From: an uncultured Clostridia bacterium | GTDB taxonomy: Bacteria; Bacillota; Clostridia; Christensenellales; Borkfalkiaceae | Length of the DNA: 64,000 bases | Direction: 5' to 3' | Assembly (NCBI GenBank): GCA_947087265.1 | Contig: CAMUBY010000003.1 | Coordinates: forward strand, 1-64,000 | In this document: positions 1 to 11,100 of the stretch, one piece after another | How positions within the stretch are numbered: position 1 is the stretch's first letter | Layout of the letters: every line of letters begins with the position of its first letter | Program-made: the position numbers and the translations under genes | The notes under the pieces: generated by a model | Told to the model about the DNA's origin: nothing | Seen by the model: only the letters and a program-made list of their open reading frames with translations | Databases searched by the model: none

Positions 1-2
1 TT

Positions 3-78
<76 letters not shown>

Positions 79-102
79 ATATTTTTTTTCACCAGCCTTA
101 TC

Positions 103-131
103 AGTATATAAAAATTAACATGCGAAGTCAA
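103..131 (-). promoter_or_regulatory. Sigma-A promoter of tRNA-Thr
   Basis: On the minus strand, TTGACT (126-131) and TATACT (103-108) are separated by exactly 17 bp. The tRNA begins about 25 nt downstream of the -10 box. The upstream 30-kb operon ends at 191, so the tRNA does not depend on read-through. Confidence 0.7.
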
Positions 132-150
132 GCAATATCGGCAGTTATTT

Positions 151-188
151 CCGAAAATTCCGCAAATAAATTTTTACGGAATTTTCGG
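151..188 (-). terminator. Hairpin at the 3' end of the 30-kb operon
   Basis: A perfect 12-bp inverted repeat (CCGAAAATTCCG at 151-162, CGGAATTTTCGG at 177-188) with a 14-nt loop begins 3 nt after the stop codon of the CvpA-like gene. It is not followed by a clean U run on the minus strand, so it may be a 3'-stabilising hairpin rather than a full intrinsic terminator. Confidence 0.5.
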
Positions 189-190
189 TA

Positions 191-3100
191 TCAGCCGACA
201 AGATTGTTTAACGCCTCATACAAATACTGCGCCGAGGTGCTTTCTTTCATTGTTTTGTCCCCGCTCTGTAAACGGTATGCCGTTTCTTCTGTAAGATAGC
301 CGTTTGTTGTTAAATATTCTCTTACAGAGGTGTTTTTCAAAACAACGCCGCAAATTTCATAACGGATAATATCCGATTCAAACAACGTTAAAAGCGTGGT
401 TTCATCAAACGCGCAAATACTTTCCAACGTAAATTCGGGTAATTCGTAACTCCCCTGTTCTCCGTTACAGATTTCGAGCGCGTCGGTCAACGCTTCCGTT
501 TCCTCTTCGCCCAATATGAGAATTTCGTTTCCTGCAAAATCCTGCGAAACTTGTACGCGCCCCACTGAAACGGCTGCATTTACGTTCATTTCAGAAAGTT
601 CCAACGTGAGCGTTGCGCGCATAACAACGCTTTTTATCATCGCTTCGCGCAGTTCGGGCGTCGGAAGTCTGAGTTCAATCTCCCACTCGTCGATATCCGC
701 GTCACCCTTTCTCAGATATTCAAACATATCGATGATATAAGCCAACTCACGCGGAAGCAGGGAATTTTCAGCATCAAGAACGGTCTTCGGAATTACCAGC
801 CCCTCGTTTTTCAAAAGTTCCGCGGAGACGGAAGCAACGATAATGTACGAATGCGTTACCCCTGCGCCGTCATAAACGCATTCACGCGCAAGCGAAATAT
901 CGAACGAATAGTCGGAAACGTCTTCCGCATTGCCGAATACGCGGATAATCGATTCGATTTCGCATTCCCGATAGATACGCAGCTGCGTTTCGTAAGCCGA
1001 TTCGTGGTCTTGTAAGATATCGCTTTTTTCAATACTCTCTTTAACCGATTTTGTGATGATTCCTGCCGCAATTCCCGATTGATAAATATTGTGCAGACGG
1101 GTTGCGTCAGGATTCGTAATACCCTCCTCGTTGAGCATTTGCAAATTCTTGAAATCGTATAATTCGATATCGTCAACAGAACTGATTCCGAATTCTTTTA
1201 CCGCGTTTACGAAGTTGGAAATTTCCGACTGAGAATACCGCACTTCGCCGCCCTTAATAGCGGCAAGCACGCTCTCCTCCGCTAACCCGTCAATCGCTTT
1301 ATCCAATTCGTTGCTCAGGATATGGGAAATGACGACGGAAGGATAAACCAAATCGAGCATGGTTTTTCCGTTTTCGTTTTCAAGCGGCTCGTTGACGGAA
1401 AGCAGACGGTCTTTGAGTTCGCCTGAAAGTTCGTCGCCGTTTAATTCCAAAATATCCAAATCAAACAAGTCGAGCGCATACGAAAGCGACTGCAATTCTG
1501 AATAGCTGTAATACGCGCCGTCTTTCGCGGAAACGATAATATCCTCGCCAACCACACCGTTATCGCGGAAAATACCGTCTAAACGCACCGTAATTTTATT
1601 ACGCATGACTTCCGAATTGTAGCAAACGCCGAGTTTGGTTTCTCCCGCAAAACTATCCGCCTCTGCGTTGAGATTGCGCAGCGTATTGTTGAGAGCGTCT
1701 ATCATGGAATCGTCGTTGAACACAAACGAATCGTCCGCGCCGGAAAGCGTGAAAATTTCATCCAACGCGCAAATCAGCCGCTCAAATTCGGTTTTCCAGG
1801 GGTTGGAAGAATTAAAGCGTTGCAGTTCTTCTTTCGCGCCTGCTTCAATATAGTTCGGGCTGAAATTGAGCAAACCGCAAATCTCACTGTTACTGACCAT
1901 GGTATAAATGACGGAAGCGGAAAGAATATTGGAACCCGCGACCGTTTTCCGATGCGCGGCAATCTGCACGACAATATGGGAGATATCCGAACCGTCCGAA
2001 ATGCCGAGTTCGGAAATTTCACGGAACAGTTGCACCGCTTCGCGCTTTTTCACCAAATGACGGCAAACGTCGTCCGTGAGCGTCTGTAACGCCGAAGTCG
2101 GCACAATAAGGCTCAAACCGTTGAGCGATACGTCTTCCGCAAGCAAATAATCGGAAACCGTATAATGCATGACGGAAGAATTGAAAATGATATCAATCTG
2201 CGACTCCGAGAGCGCGTTGATACATTCGAGCAGTTCGCTCGTTGATATTTCGCCGCCTGCAAAGTCTTTCATGCTTACGTTCAGGTTTTGAAGCGCTTTG
2301 ACAAACTTCCGCAATTCGCCCGAAATGTTGTTCACGGTAATCCAGCCTTCCAGATTGCCGACAAGCCTTTTCGGCACCACAACGCGATTGGTTCCGCTTA
2401 ACTTTTCCGAGAACAACCGCGCCATCGTCCCTTCAAAAATTCGGCTTTCTTCCACCAACGCATAGGAACTTTCGTTGTTCAAAAACTCGTCGATGGCTTC
2501 AAGATAATTCCCGACAACATTCAATTGAATAAAGTCGGAAAGCGCAGCGATATGCTCGAACAGATATCGGAATTCTTCTTTTGCAATCACGTTGACAACT
2601 TCCCCTTTCTCGTCCGTTTGAAGTGAGGCGCGGGGGACGTAAATGACGTCGTCGCACAACGTCATGAGCGCAACGCTCACCGTAGAACGCAAAATTTGCG
2701 ATTCGGTCAGATAGTATGCCAACGAATTTCCGAATTCGTCCGATTCTGAAACGGACTGCGCGAGAATTTCAATAAGTTCGGAAGTTGCAAGTTCCGTATT
2801 GCCCACAAGCGCACGGATGAGTTCGGCATGACTGCCCGTACCGAGCGCACGCAAACCGTAAAGCAGATAATACGTTTCTCCGCGGCGGACAAGCGTTTCG
2901 CCGTCGTATTCGTTGGCATAGGCGGTATTTTTGGGCAGATAGACTTCTTTGCCGTAAAGATTGCTCAACGTTCCCGTAATTTCGTTGTAAATATAACTCG
3001 TGGAAAGCACTTTGCCGAGCAGTCTGGAAGCCGTAACCCGCTCGCAAACAATATCGTAGCATTCCAAGTCGCGTTTGCGGTTTTCATTCTCGTCCGAGAA

Positions 3101-4963
3101 AATATGTAAAATTTTATCGAGTACGCTTTCGCCCACCGATTTGACGTCGTCGTAAATTTCAAACACATTTTCCGAAACGTCGAGCAGCGAACGGATTTCG
3201 TCCGTCCAGAGAACGTTTTCGTCTTTGATTTCGGAATAACGGATGCCGTCCTGCCCCTCGGGCGTAAGATACAGATTTTCGAGGAAGCAGTACATTCTGC
3301 CGAACACAGGGTTGATTTTATCGCGCTTACCCTCGCTCAGCATGGAGAGTCCCTCCATTCCGGGCAACACGCTACGCACGGCGTCAAGCGTGCTTTTGCC
3401 CTCCGACGAAAGGAATTCGAGCACGGTTTTGAGCAGAATTTTCGCATCGCTCTTTTCGAGCACGGCACTCACCCCGAAATACGGGCGGATATCTTTGCCC
3501 TCCGCTTCCTGTTTGCCCGTTGCACGTTTGAGTTCTTTATCGTCGGGAATCGTATCCGACAAATATCCCTTTCTGAACATAACTTTCAGAAGTTCGCAGG
3601 TGTTTTTGTCGAGAGAGGAAGCAAACTCCATTTCATCGATATGCGCGACAATGGAAGTCGCGAGCGACATGGAGAAATTGATGAGATAAGTTTTGGTATC
3701 GAAATCGTCAATCAGTGCGTCGAATTCCGTTTGGAACTGCGGCTCTTTCATAACGTCTAAAACCTTATAGAACCCGCCTGTGGTATTGCCGTTGAGAACG
3801 GGCGTAAGTTCGTCTTCGCCGTACTTCATTAGCAGGGAGAACGTATCGCGCGCAAAGCCCGTGAACGCGCCGATTTCTTCGCGGAAAATGATATTTTCTT
3901 TGATGCCGTTTTCCTTATCTTCGAGTTTCCCCGAAAGAATCAAATCTGCGGCAAACAAATAGTACGGCGTATCGTCGGGGTCGGACATCATATTCAGAAC
4001 TTTGAAAATACCCTGCTCGCCGTAACTTTCCAGCGAACGGTAAATCGAATAGACGGCATCGGTATCCGAATTATCAAAACTGTAATCGGGCGATTTTCCG
4101 TTCCCCGTGCCGCCTGCCGCCATATAAAAGGCACTGCCCATAAACGAGACGGAAATGAACGCAACGGCAAGACCGCGCAAGAGCCCCACCGCGCCGCCGC
4201 CCAGTCTGCGCTTTTTATAGCTGCTGTCCGTTCTGTTGTTTGCAAACGCAAGATTCTTTTTGCGCTTGTATTTGCGTTCGGAATAGAAGATATGATAGAC
4301 GAGATACAACAAAAAGACGGTTATCAGATAGAACACATAGCAAATCAACGCCATAACGACGTGGAATGCCATATCTGCAAGCGTGTAAACGTACGCGCTG
4401 TTTTCGGCAATCAAAATGCCGAACTGCGAATTTTTGTCGATAACGCCAGGCAGCCATTCTGCAAATACGGCGCGCAGGGAATCTCCTCCGACGCCCAATT
4501 CGGATTGCAATGCACCCTTGCCGCCCATGAAGAAATTGACAACATTGAGAAGCGTTTTATCCGCCCAGGTTCCGTTGACGCAAACAAAATACAATGTAAG
4601 CCAAAGCGCTGCCGCAAGCACTGCCTGTAAGAGCAAAATCAGACTCTTGCGAAGTCCTCTCTTCGCGCCCAGCCAAGTGGAAAACAGCACGATTGAGGAA
4701 AAGAGAATCGTAGGAACCCAACGCACACAGAAATCAATAAAGTCTAACAACTTCCATTGCACGGCTTCGATTATCAAGTCCACCAACAATGCAACACCGA
4801 CTGCCGCCGCCGAAATCAGCAAAACCCAGAAGGCGCGGCGGAATTTCTGGAACATAATGCAGAGCAAAAGGAGCACGGAAAGTATGACGAACAATCCCAT
4901 CTGCCAATGGGACAAAAGCGATTCAAATATTCCCGAAACGCTGACTAATACAAGTCCGCTCAT
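191..4963 (-). CDS. Giant CvpA-like polytopic membrane protein (1590 aa)
   Basis: The first 285 residues hold about six hydrophobic segments (roughly 22-38, 44-68, 82-100, 106-130, 190-227, 253-285). The motif RGLRKSLILLL and the late Gly-rich segment GGGAVGLLRGL resemble the two halves of CvpA-family proteins. The remaining 1300 residues are acidic, Ser/Glu/Leu-rich and mostly helical-looking, with no domain I recognise and no simple repeats. CvpA proteins are usually under 250 residues, so nearly all of this protein is extra. The start is supported by GGAGG seven bases upstream of the ATG. It is the last gene of the McrB-like operon, 44 bp after the LRR gene. The long C-terminal part probably faces outside as a scaffold; that and the CvpA link are inference. 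Confidence 0.75.
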   Translation of the reverse strand: MSGLVLVSVSGIFESLLSHWQMGLFVILSVLLLLCIMFQKFRRAFWVLLISAAAVGVALLVDLIIEAVQWKLLDFIDFCVRWVPTILFSSIVLFSTWLGAKRGLRKSLILLLQAVLAAALWLTLYFVCVNGTWADKTLLNVVNFFMGGKGALQSELGVGGDSLRAVFAEWLPGVIDKNSQFGILIAENSAYVYTLADMAFHVVMALICYVFYLITVFLLYLVYHIFYSERKYKRKKNLAFANNRTDSSYKKRRLGGGAVGLLRGLAVAFISVSFMGSAFYMAAGGTGNGKSPDYSFDNSDTDAVYSIYRSLESYGEQGIFKVLNMMSDPDDTPYYLFAADLILSGKLEDKENGIKENIIFREEIGAFTGFARDTFSLLMKYGEDELTPVLNGNTTGGFYKVLDVMKEPQFQTEFDALIDDFDTKTYLINFSMSLATSIVAHIDEMEFASSLDKNTCELLKVMFRKGYLSDTIPDDKELKRATGKQEAEGKDIRPYFGVSAVLEKSDAKILLKTVLEFLSSEGKSTLDAVRSVLPGMEGLSMLSEGKRDKINPVFGRMYCFLENLYLTPEGQDGIRYSEIKDENVLWTDEIRSLLDVSENVFEIYDDVKSVGESVLDKILHIFSDENENRKRDLECYDIVCERVTASRLLGKVLSTSYIYNEITGTLSNLYGKEVYLPKNTAYANEYDGETLVRRGETYYLLYGLRALGTGSHAELIRALVGNTELATSELIEILAQSVSESDEFGNSLAYYLTESQILRSTVSVALMTLCDDVIYVPRASLQTDEKGEVVNVIAKEEFRYLFEHIAALSDFIQLNVVGNYLEAIDEFLNNESSYALVEESRIFEGTMARLFSEKLSGTNRVVVPKRLVGNLEGWITVNNISGELRKFVKALQNLNVSMKDFAGGEISTSELLECINALSESQIDIIFNSSVMHYTVSDYLLAEDVSLNGLSLIVPTSALQTLTDDVCRHLVKKREAVQLFREISELGISDGSDISHIVVQIAAHRKTVAGSNILSASVIYTMVSNSEICGLLNFSPNYIEAGAKEELQRFNSSNPWKTEFERLICALDEIFTLSGADDSFVFNDDSMIDALNNTLRNLNAEADSFAGETKLGVCYNSEVMRNKITVRLDGIFRDNGVVGEDIIVSAKDGAYYSYSELQSLSYALDLFDLDILELNGDELSGELKDRLLSVNEPLENENGKTMLDLVYPSVVISHILSNELDKAIDGLAEESVLAAIKGGEVRYSQSEISNFVNAVKEFGISSVDDIELYDFKNLQMLNEEGITNPDATRLHNIYQSGIAAGIITKSVKESIEKSDILQDHESAYETQLRIYRECEIESIIRVFGNAEDVSDYSFDISLARECVYDGAGVTHSYIIVASVSAELLKNEGLVIPKTVLDAENSLLPRELAYIIDMFEYLRKGDADIDEWEIELRLPTPELREAMIKSVVMRATLTLELSEMNVNAAVSVGRVQVSQDFAGNEILILGEEETEALTDALEICNGEQGSYELPEFTLESICAFDETTLLTLFESDIIRYEICGVVLKNTSVREYLTTNGYLTEETAYRLQSGDKTMKESTSAQYLYEALNNLVG

Positions 4964-5007
4964 TCCGCTACCTCCTTTGAAAAATTTTTACTCTGCCGTA
5001 CTTTTAA

Positions 5008-6066
5008 TTATGCGAATGAGATTCCGTCGAAAAATTCCGGCGTCAACTGTTCCGTCATCGCGCAATCGAATAGCGTAAAGGGAACAGAATGTTTTTCTTC
5101 CCCGAACAGTTCGACTAATTTTTTGACGTAGGTTTCCCCGAACGTCAAAGCCGAAACGGACGAACAGCCCTGAAAACACGTTTGATTCAGCAACGCCTTC
5201 GGCATAGAAATTACGACCAGACGCTTACAGTCCTGAAACGCGCCCTCTTCCACTATAATGCTCTCCGTAAACGAAACGGCTTTGATTTTGCTTTTCACAA
5301 ACGCGCCGCTTTCAATTCTCGTAACCGTGTAACCGTCGATTTGCGCAGGAATTTCCAAAACGTCATCTCCCTCGTAGCCGTACACGGAAACCAACTTACT
5401 GTCTTTATCGATAATTCTGAGCGCATAGCCGTCGATTGTGATTTTATCGGTATTTGCCTTGAACAAGAAGAGCGAAGCCACCACAAACGCGATAATAAGG
5501 ATACACACAATCCAACTGAATACGGCGGGAAACCGCGCGATATTCTTGCGCGTGATATTCTTTAATTTGAAAGGCACGTCGCTCCGTTCAGATTTACGGT
5601 CGGACGGTTTTTGCGTTGCCGTCTTTTCCGCGGATGCGTTCAAACCGTTCACCGCCTCTATATACTGCTCGTCGCGGACATAGTGTTCAAACTTATAACT
5701 GTTATCGAGAAATTCCCCTTCCTTCCAAATGACGCGGTCGAACGCGGCTTTGATGAGCCGAACGGTAATGTGCGAACAATCGTAATTGACGAGCAGCTTT
5801 GCCTGCGGCACAAACGTTTTGTTCGCCTTCGAGAGAAAGTCGTTATAAATCACAACGGATTTTTCAATCAGTTCGTCGGCGGCATCGAATTGGCTCACTT
5901 CAAATTCCATGCCCAGAAGTTGCTGATTGACGTTGTTTACAAACTTGAACACAAGATACTTTTTTTCGGCGCGCTCGTTTGCAAATACAATGTATTCCAA
6001 AAGCGATACGACCTCTTCGGCGTCCTCTGTGTATTTGATTTTTTCAATTCTGTTAAACGAACTCAT
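5008..6066 (-). CDS. Membrane protein with C-terminal BspA-type leucine-rich repeats
   Basis: There is an N-terminal soluble domain of about 170 residues that I cannot name, one transmembrane helix at about 182-203, and a C-terminal region with BspA/LRR_5-type repeats (blocks such as YTVTRIESGAF and IIVEEGAFQDC). The topology is single-pass with the repeats probably outside. I chose the ATG at 6066 because GGAGG lies 10-11 bases before it; an in-frame ATG 11 codons earlier lies inside the preceding gene and lacks a ribosome binding site. The start overlaps the end of the preceding gene by 14 bp, which suggests translational coupling. BspA-type repeats are common in adhesins and surface ligand-binding proteins. 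The partner here is unknown. Confidence 0.75.
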   Translation of the reverse strand: MSSFNRIEKIKYTEDAEEVVSLLEYIVFANERAEKKYLVFKFVNNVNQQLLGMEFEVSQFDAADELIEKSVVIYNDFLSKANKTFVPQAKLLVNYDCSHITVRLIKAAFDRVIWKEGEFLDNSYKFEHYVRDEQYIEAVNGLNASAEKTATQKPSDRKSERSDVPFKLKNITRKNIARFPAVFSWIVCILIIAFVVASLFLFKANTDKITIDGYALRIIDKDSKLVSVYGYEGDDVLEIPAQIDGYTVTRIESGAFVKSKIKAVSFTESIIVEEGAFQDCKRLVVISMPKALLNQTCFQGCSSVSALTFGETYVKKLVELFGEEKHSVPFTLFDCAMTEQLTPEFFDGISFA

Positions 6067-6766
6067 ATTCGAGAACACCTCCGTTTGCCTGTTTCGCATT
6101 CTTGCGGCGGAAGCAAAGCACCGTTACAAAATAGATGAGCACGGAAAACAGAAAACTGCCGCCGAGCGCCGCATAATTGAGGAAATGCGCAAGATACTGT
6201 TGGGTATAATTTCCGCCCAGCAATTCGATGATGAGATGCCGAACGACAAACAAACCGAAAAAGATTGCCGCACTCTTTAAGAACGCGTAAAGACGCAGTT
6301 TATAAACGGCAATCGGACGAATGACTTCGGAATTGATAACGGCTCCGTCCGCTTCGCCGATGACGACGTTGACGTGCGCACAGCGCTTTTTAAGAGCAAC
6401 CACTTTCGAGGAAGTACCCGTATGACTCTCCGTGACGCGCTGAACGGAAATGACGCGCTTACCGCGGGAATACTGAATAACGTAATAGGTAATGTGCTTA
6501 AATTTCCGCACGAAATTGCAGACGAGATACCGTTCGAATGCGGATTTACAAACCGCATACTTCCGAATAAAATTTCTGGTTTCGCCCGACGTGAAATAAA
6601 TATCGTTCGCGGAATTCGCCGTCTTCTTCTTTTTGATAAGTTCGTCGGCGGTATAGTTATGATAATATTTATTTTTTAACAGCCGCGTAACAAACAGCGC
6701 AAGCACGGTTGCTACAAACAACGCCGCCGCCGTTAAGCATAAAATTCTCCAAATAGTAATGCTCAT
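6053..6766 (-). CDS. Small membrane protein of unknown function (237 aa)
   Basis: There is one N-terminal transmembrane helix (about 4-29), a basic soluble middle domain of about 125 residues, and two C-terminal helices (about 160-182 and 200-222) followed by a short basic tail. I recognise no enzyme motif. The ATG at 6766 is preceded by AAGG at good distance; a longer frame reaches into the previous gene without a site. It sits 31 bp after the preceding membrane protein gene and overlaps the LRR gene by 14 bp, so it is a co-translated operon member and probably a component or anchor of the same envelope assembly. Confidence 0.7.
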   Translation of the reverse strand: MSITIWRILCLTAAALFVATVLALFVTRLLKNKYYHNYTADELIKKKKTANSANDIYFTSGETRNFIRKYAVCKSAFERYLVCNFVRKFKHITYYVIQYSRGKRVISVQRVTESHTGTSSKVVALKKRCAHVNVVIGEADGAVINSEVIRPIAVYKLRLYAFLKSAAIFFGLFVVRHLIIELLGGNYTQQYLAHFLNYAALGGSFLFSVLIYFVTVLCFRRKNAKQANGGVLEYEFV

Positions 6767-6797
6767 ATTGTAACCTTCTTTTTCGGGATTTTCGGAA

Positions 6798-8072
6798 TCA
6801 GTCCATTTCCGTGCGGTCAAACCAAAATGCTGAGTCGTCGTCCGAATCATCCTCGTTCTCGGCAGGGATTTCGACGGCAGGCAAGTCGTTCGGCTCGGGT
6901 TCGGGCTTCACTTGCAGCTCGGGTTCGCTTTCAGGTTCAGACAATGCTTGCGTTTCGGGTTCTGTTTTGGGCGTTTCAACGGCAGGGTCGCTAACAGATT
7001 CTGTTTGAAGCGGAGCTGTAACAGGTTCGCCGGCAGGTTCTGCCCTTTCCGCCGACTTTTCAACTATTTCAATCTTTTCGGTCTTTTCGGTGTTCTCTTC
7101 CTCAGCTTCCCGAGCGGCGCGCCGCGCCTCCTTTCTTCTGCGTTTGCGGACAGGGCTGTCGGGCAGCGGAATGCTGTCTTCTTCCGTTTCGTCAAACAGT
7201 TGCGGTAACGCTTCGCCGATGTTTTGCGCGTCGAAATTCATTCCTTCGAACTTTTTAATATAAATCCCTTTGCCGTTCTTTCCTGCTTTTACGGGTTCCA
7301 AAACAATATCTTCAAACAAGGCGTTGATTGCAACGCTTTTCGCAAGCGCGAACATCGGCAGAGTCACAAAGAAAATGACAACGCACACGAGGAGCACGGC
7401 TGCAAAAACGGCGTTTGCATATTTTACGTTTCCGAGTTGGGTGATGACAAGATACAGTACAGCACCCAAGACGGCAAGAATTGCAAGTTCAATGAGATTG
7501 AACACAAACTGTATTAAGAAATACGTTGCTTTTCCACGTTGTTTCATGGTCCGAAGGCACGCTGTGATTGCCTCGCCTGCCGAAATGCCGGGATTGCTTT
7601 CAATGACGTAAGCCGTGGGCGAAAAGATAAGTACAATCAGAAATAAAAACGTTAACAGCAGGATTCCTCCGGGAACAGAGAAGATGCCCATCATAAGCGC
7701 GAAATCAACGGACGGGATAAAGTCGGCAATGAAATATCCGACCAAAACCAATAGTCCCGTCAACACGCCGATAACCAGAATTCCCGCAAGCACAATGAGC
7801 GCCTCCAGAACGATTGCAAAGAGAATCGTCCAAACAGAATTTGCTCTGCTTGCCACCTTAAAGCACTGCGGAATTTCCGTGCGTTGATAACGGTAGACGA
7901 GTTTCGCCTGCCGCACCGACGCCAAACTGAAAACTGCGCCCAAAAACAGAATACTACCAATGAGTTTCATGAACCAAAAGGCGAGTACCTGAAAGAAGTT
8001 TTTATTTTTCCACATGGCTGTTGCCGAAGATTTCATTGCTTGATTGAAATAATAAGCAAATCCTCTGTTCAT
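6798..8072 (-). CDS. Polytopic membrane protein with acidic C-terminal tail (424 aa)
   Basis: About six transmembrane segments occupy residues 27-50, 78-117 (two), 124-152, 185-212 and 218-245. The block around PGISAGEAITACLRTMKQRG has the look of DUF975/YciC-like membrane proteins, but the match is weak. After residue 285 comes a short Lys/Arg-rich stretch (RKRRRKEARR), then about 120 residues of Glu/Pro/Thr-rich low-complexity sequence, probably disordered and cytoplasmic. The start at 8072 has GGGAGGTG six bases upstream; an upstream in-frame ATG at 8126 lies inside the giant gene. The tail resembles those of the membrane GH3 proteins further along the window, so it may be a shared cytoplasmic docking feature; that is inference. 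Confidence 0.75.
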   Translation of the reverse strand: MNRGFAYYFNQAMKSSATAMWKNKNFFQVLAFWFMKLIGSILFLGAVFSLASVRQAKLVYRYQRTEIPQCFKVASRANSVWTILFAIVLEALIVLAGILVIGVLTGLLVLVGYFIADFIPSVDFALMMGIFSVPGGILLLTFLFLIVLIFSPTAYVIESNPGISAGEAITACLRTMKQRGKATYFLIQFVFNLIELAILAVLGAVLYLVITQLGNVKYANAVFAAVLLVCVVIFFVTLPMFALAKSVAINALFEDIVLEPVKAGKNGKGIYIKKFEGMNFDAQNIGEALPQLFDETEEDSIPLPDSPVRKRRRKEARRAAREAEEENTEKTEKIEIVEKSAERAEPAGEPVTAPLQTESVSDPAVETPKTEPETQALSEPESEPELQVKPEPEPNDLPAVEIPAENEDDSDDDSAFWFDRTEMD

Positions 8073-8106
8073 AACAGCACCTCCCTGCATATCGCAACGA
8101 TTTCTT

Positions 8107-11100
8107 TTATTGATTTTCCAATTCAAACGTACTGATAAGTTCTACATTGACGTTCAACCCGTCCGGCAACTTTGAGTTGAGCGCATAATACATACTCTTA
8201 TCGCGCCGTCCCGTGACCTCCGTACCCGTGAGTTTGGGTTCGTAAAGAAGCACATAGAACGTAAACGAGCCTTCCGAGCCTTCGCTGACGACGATTTCTA
8301 CGGAATGTTCCGCAAGCAAACCCTTTGCCGTATACAGCGACTGTTTGAGCACGGTTTTTCCGTCGAACGAGGTCGTGAGCGCCGCGCCGCTTCTTAAACT
8401 TTCCAAAGTGACGCTGCTTTGTACAGTGAGCGAAACGTCGATTGCAATGACCGAAATATTTTCTTCCTCTTTGTTAACGCAGGTAAGTTTATACGCTTTT
8501 GTGACGTCGTTCCCCTGCTCGTCGTAAACTTTGAGTTTCAGCCAGTCTTTATAGCAAGCCACGGCTTTGCCGACGCTGATTCCGCCGAATTCCAGCCTGT
8601 GCCCCGAAAGAAGCCCCGTACCGCCGTAACTTGCCGTTACGTTGCGGAACAGCGCGGAAGGATTGCCCGTATCGATAACAGGCTTCTCACCCGAGTATAC
8701 AAACACTTTCTGTCCGTTGGGAACATACTGCTCGAAGTACAAGGTGCGCTGAACTGCCGTAAGTTGGCTCTTGTAATCGTTGATACGGTAGGAAGCGTTT
8801 GCGTCGATATTCTGCGACGTATAAATGAGATAGTTTTCCGTAACGTCCGAGCCGTAGTTTCCGTTTGCACTATCCCGATTGCGTACCCAGGCGCGCTTGA
8901 CGCCCACCATCAGCGCGAAACTTTTTTCGGGGTTCAGTTCGCCGTCCGCTTCGATAAAGAGATAATCCCCCTCGGCAAGTCCGTCGCCGTCGAAAACAAT
9001 ATATTCTTTCACCCCGATTGTAATGTTGCTGCCCGTGTACAGTCCGCTCTTGGAAACGGGTTTCACATAGAGTTTTGCCTGATTGATAACCAGCGTACCT
9101 TTCTCGCAAGTTTCAATCACATAATTCTGCAAACCGTCCGCGCTGATAATCTGAACGCCGATATCGTAAGTGCCTGCATTGTAGCGGACGAGCTGATTGC
9201 CGTTTGCGTTGAGATAAAGAGGCGCAAACGAGTAATTGTCTTTGTCCTGTTCCAGAATCCCTGTAACGGTAATTTCGGGCGTCTCTTCGGGCGCATGGTT
9301 GCGGTAAAGCATTTCAATATCCGTAACGCTTGCCGAAAGCGGACGGGGTAAAATCGTGAATGTAACCGGCGTATCGTACCGCACAAGGTAATTCACGTTA
9401 TCGTAACCCGAAAGCGCTACGGACACTTTGTAGGTACCTGCATTCACGGGCGTTGCTCCGTCCGTATAAGTTGCGCCCGCGCCGGTAAATGTGAACACGG
9501 CGGTAATGCCTGCTATATCCCCCTCCTCGAAGCCGTACCTGTCGCCTTCGGGCAGGTTTTCGCCTGCGTGACGCGAAGTAAAGCCGAACAGACCTACGTC
9601 TACCGCTTGGCCGTTATAGGTATATTCTCCTCCCGTGTAGACGGGCGTGACAATAACGATTCTGCCGGTAATAGAAAGCGTGCCGCTTTCGTAAGTAATC
9701 TGATAGTTTTTCGTGACGTCGTCCTCTGCAAGCGCTACCGTTACCGTATAAGTACCGATTTCGCTCGGAGGCGTCAGAGAGCCGTTATAACGGTAAGTAG
9801 CGGTTACCTTGGTTTCGTCGCCCTTAACGAATCCGTCGCCGCCGTTCCGCTGTGAGGTAAAACTTTCGTCGGCAGGGTCTACCGCATAACCCGTACGTTC
9901 AATTTCGCGGTCGTTTACGGTAACCGTAATTTCGCGCGGAGTAACCGTGAGCGTACAAGCAAGCGTACTGTCTTCCGCATTGAGAATATAGTTGGAAGTC
10001 AAACCGCGTTCAAGTTCAAACAATCCGCTCTCATAGGTGATAGTGTATTCGCCCGCGTTCAGGGGTTCTGACGAATAGGATACGGTGCGTTTCACTTTGT
10101 CGTCTCCGCAAAGTCCCGCGACGGCGAACGCGCTGTCCGGTGCGTTTTCAAAGTTGTAAACTTCGCCGTTATAAACGTGCGTTACCGCGGAAAGTTTGAG
10201 CGTGATTTCTTTGGGCAAGATAATCAGCGTATGCGTTTCACCGCAAGTAACGTTATAATTGACGGTCGCATCCATTCCGCCGATTCTGCTCCCGGAAGGG
10301 TTGAATTCCAGCATGTAAGTGTCCGCATTCACGGGTTGTGCGCTTACCGCGGGCGCCTTGCTTGCGTAATAGAACACACCGACCAAAAGGCTCTCGCCGT
10401 AGGCAAAATCGCCGTTCAAAATCGTGTAATTGTTTGCAGGGTAGTAATAGGGCGAACCGCTGTAAACAACCTCTCCCATATCGCTGATGGAAATTTCCAG
10501 ATTGCGTTTTGCAATTTCCGCACGTTTTTCGGCGCAGGTAATCTCATAATTAGAGGTATCCATCAACTCGCCGTTCCGCGTTACGGTACTGCCTGCGAGG
10601 TCAAACCGAACGGTATAAATACCTGCATTCTTAGGCGTTACGGCAATGCCGTTCAAATAGTATTTTACGGCAACTTGCAACGTTTCACCGCTGACAAGGT
10701 CGCACTCGTTTGCGTTGGCAAAGTTCCCTTTTGTGCCTGTCTGATAGGCGGGATAAGCAAACGTTTCGCCGTAGATAACGGAATCCAAACCGTACAGCTC
10801 TACCGTAATCGGGCGCGCAAGCACTTCGAGCGTGCCGTAAATGACGTTCTTAATTTCGTAGTTGCCGCTTTCGATTTCTTCAAACGTGCATTCGTTCGGC
10901 ACCGTTCCCTTATCCGTTATATCGGCATAGGAAACAATTGTAAGCGTATCGCCGTTCAATAACCCCTCTCCGCGCACGTTCCCGTAAAGGTGCGTCGTAT
11001 AGGTCGGGTTGCTGAGCGGACTGCCATCGTAATATCTGCTTGCGTCGCCGGTCACAACCGTGATGGGACGCGGTGCAATAATAAGTTCTCCGTCTGTATA

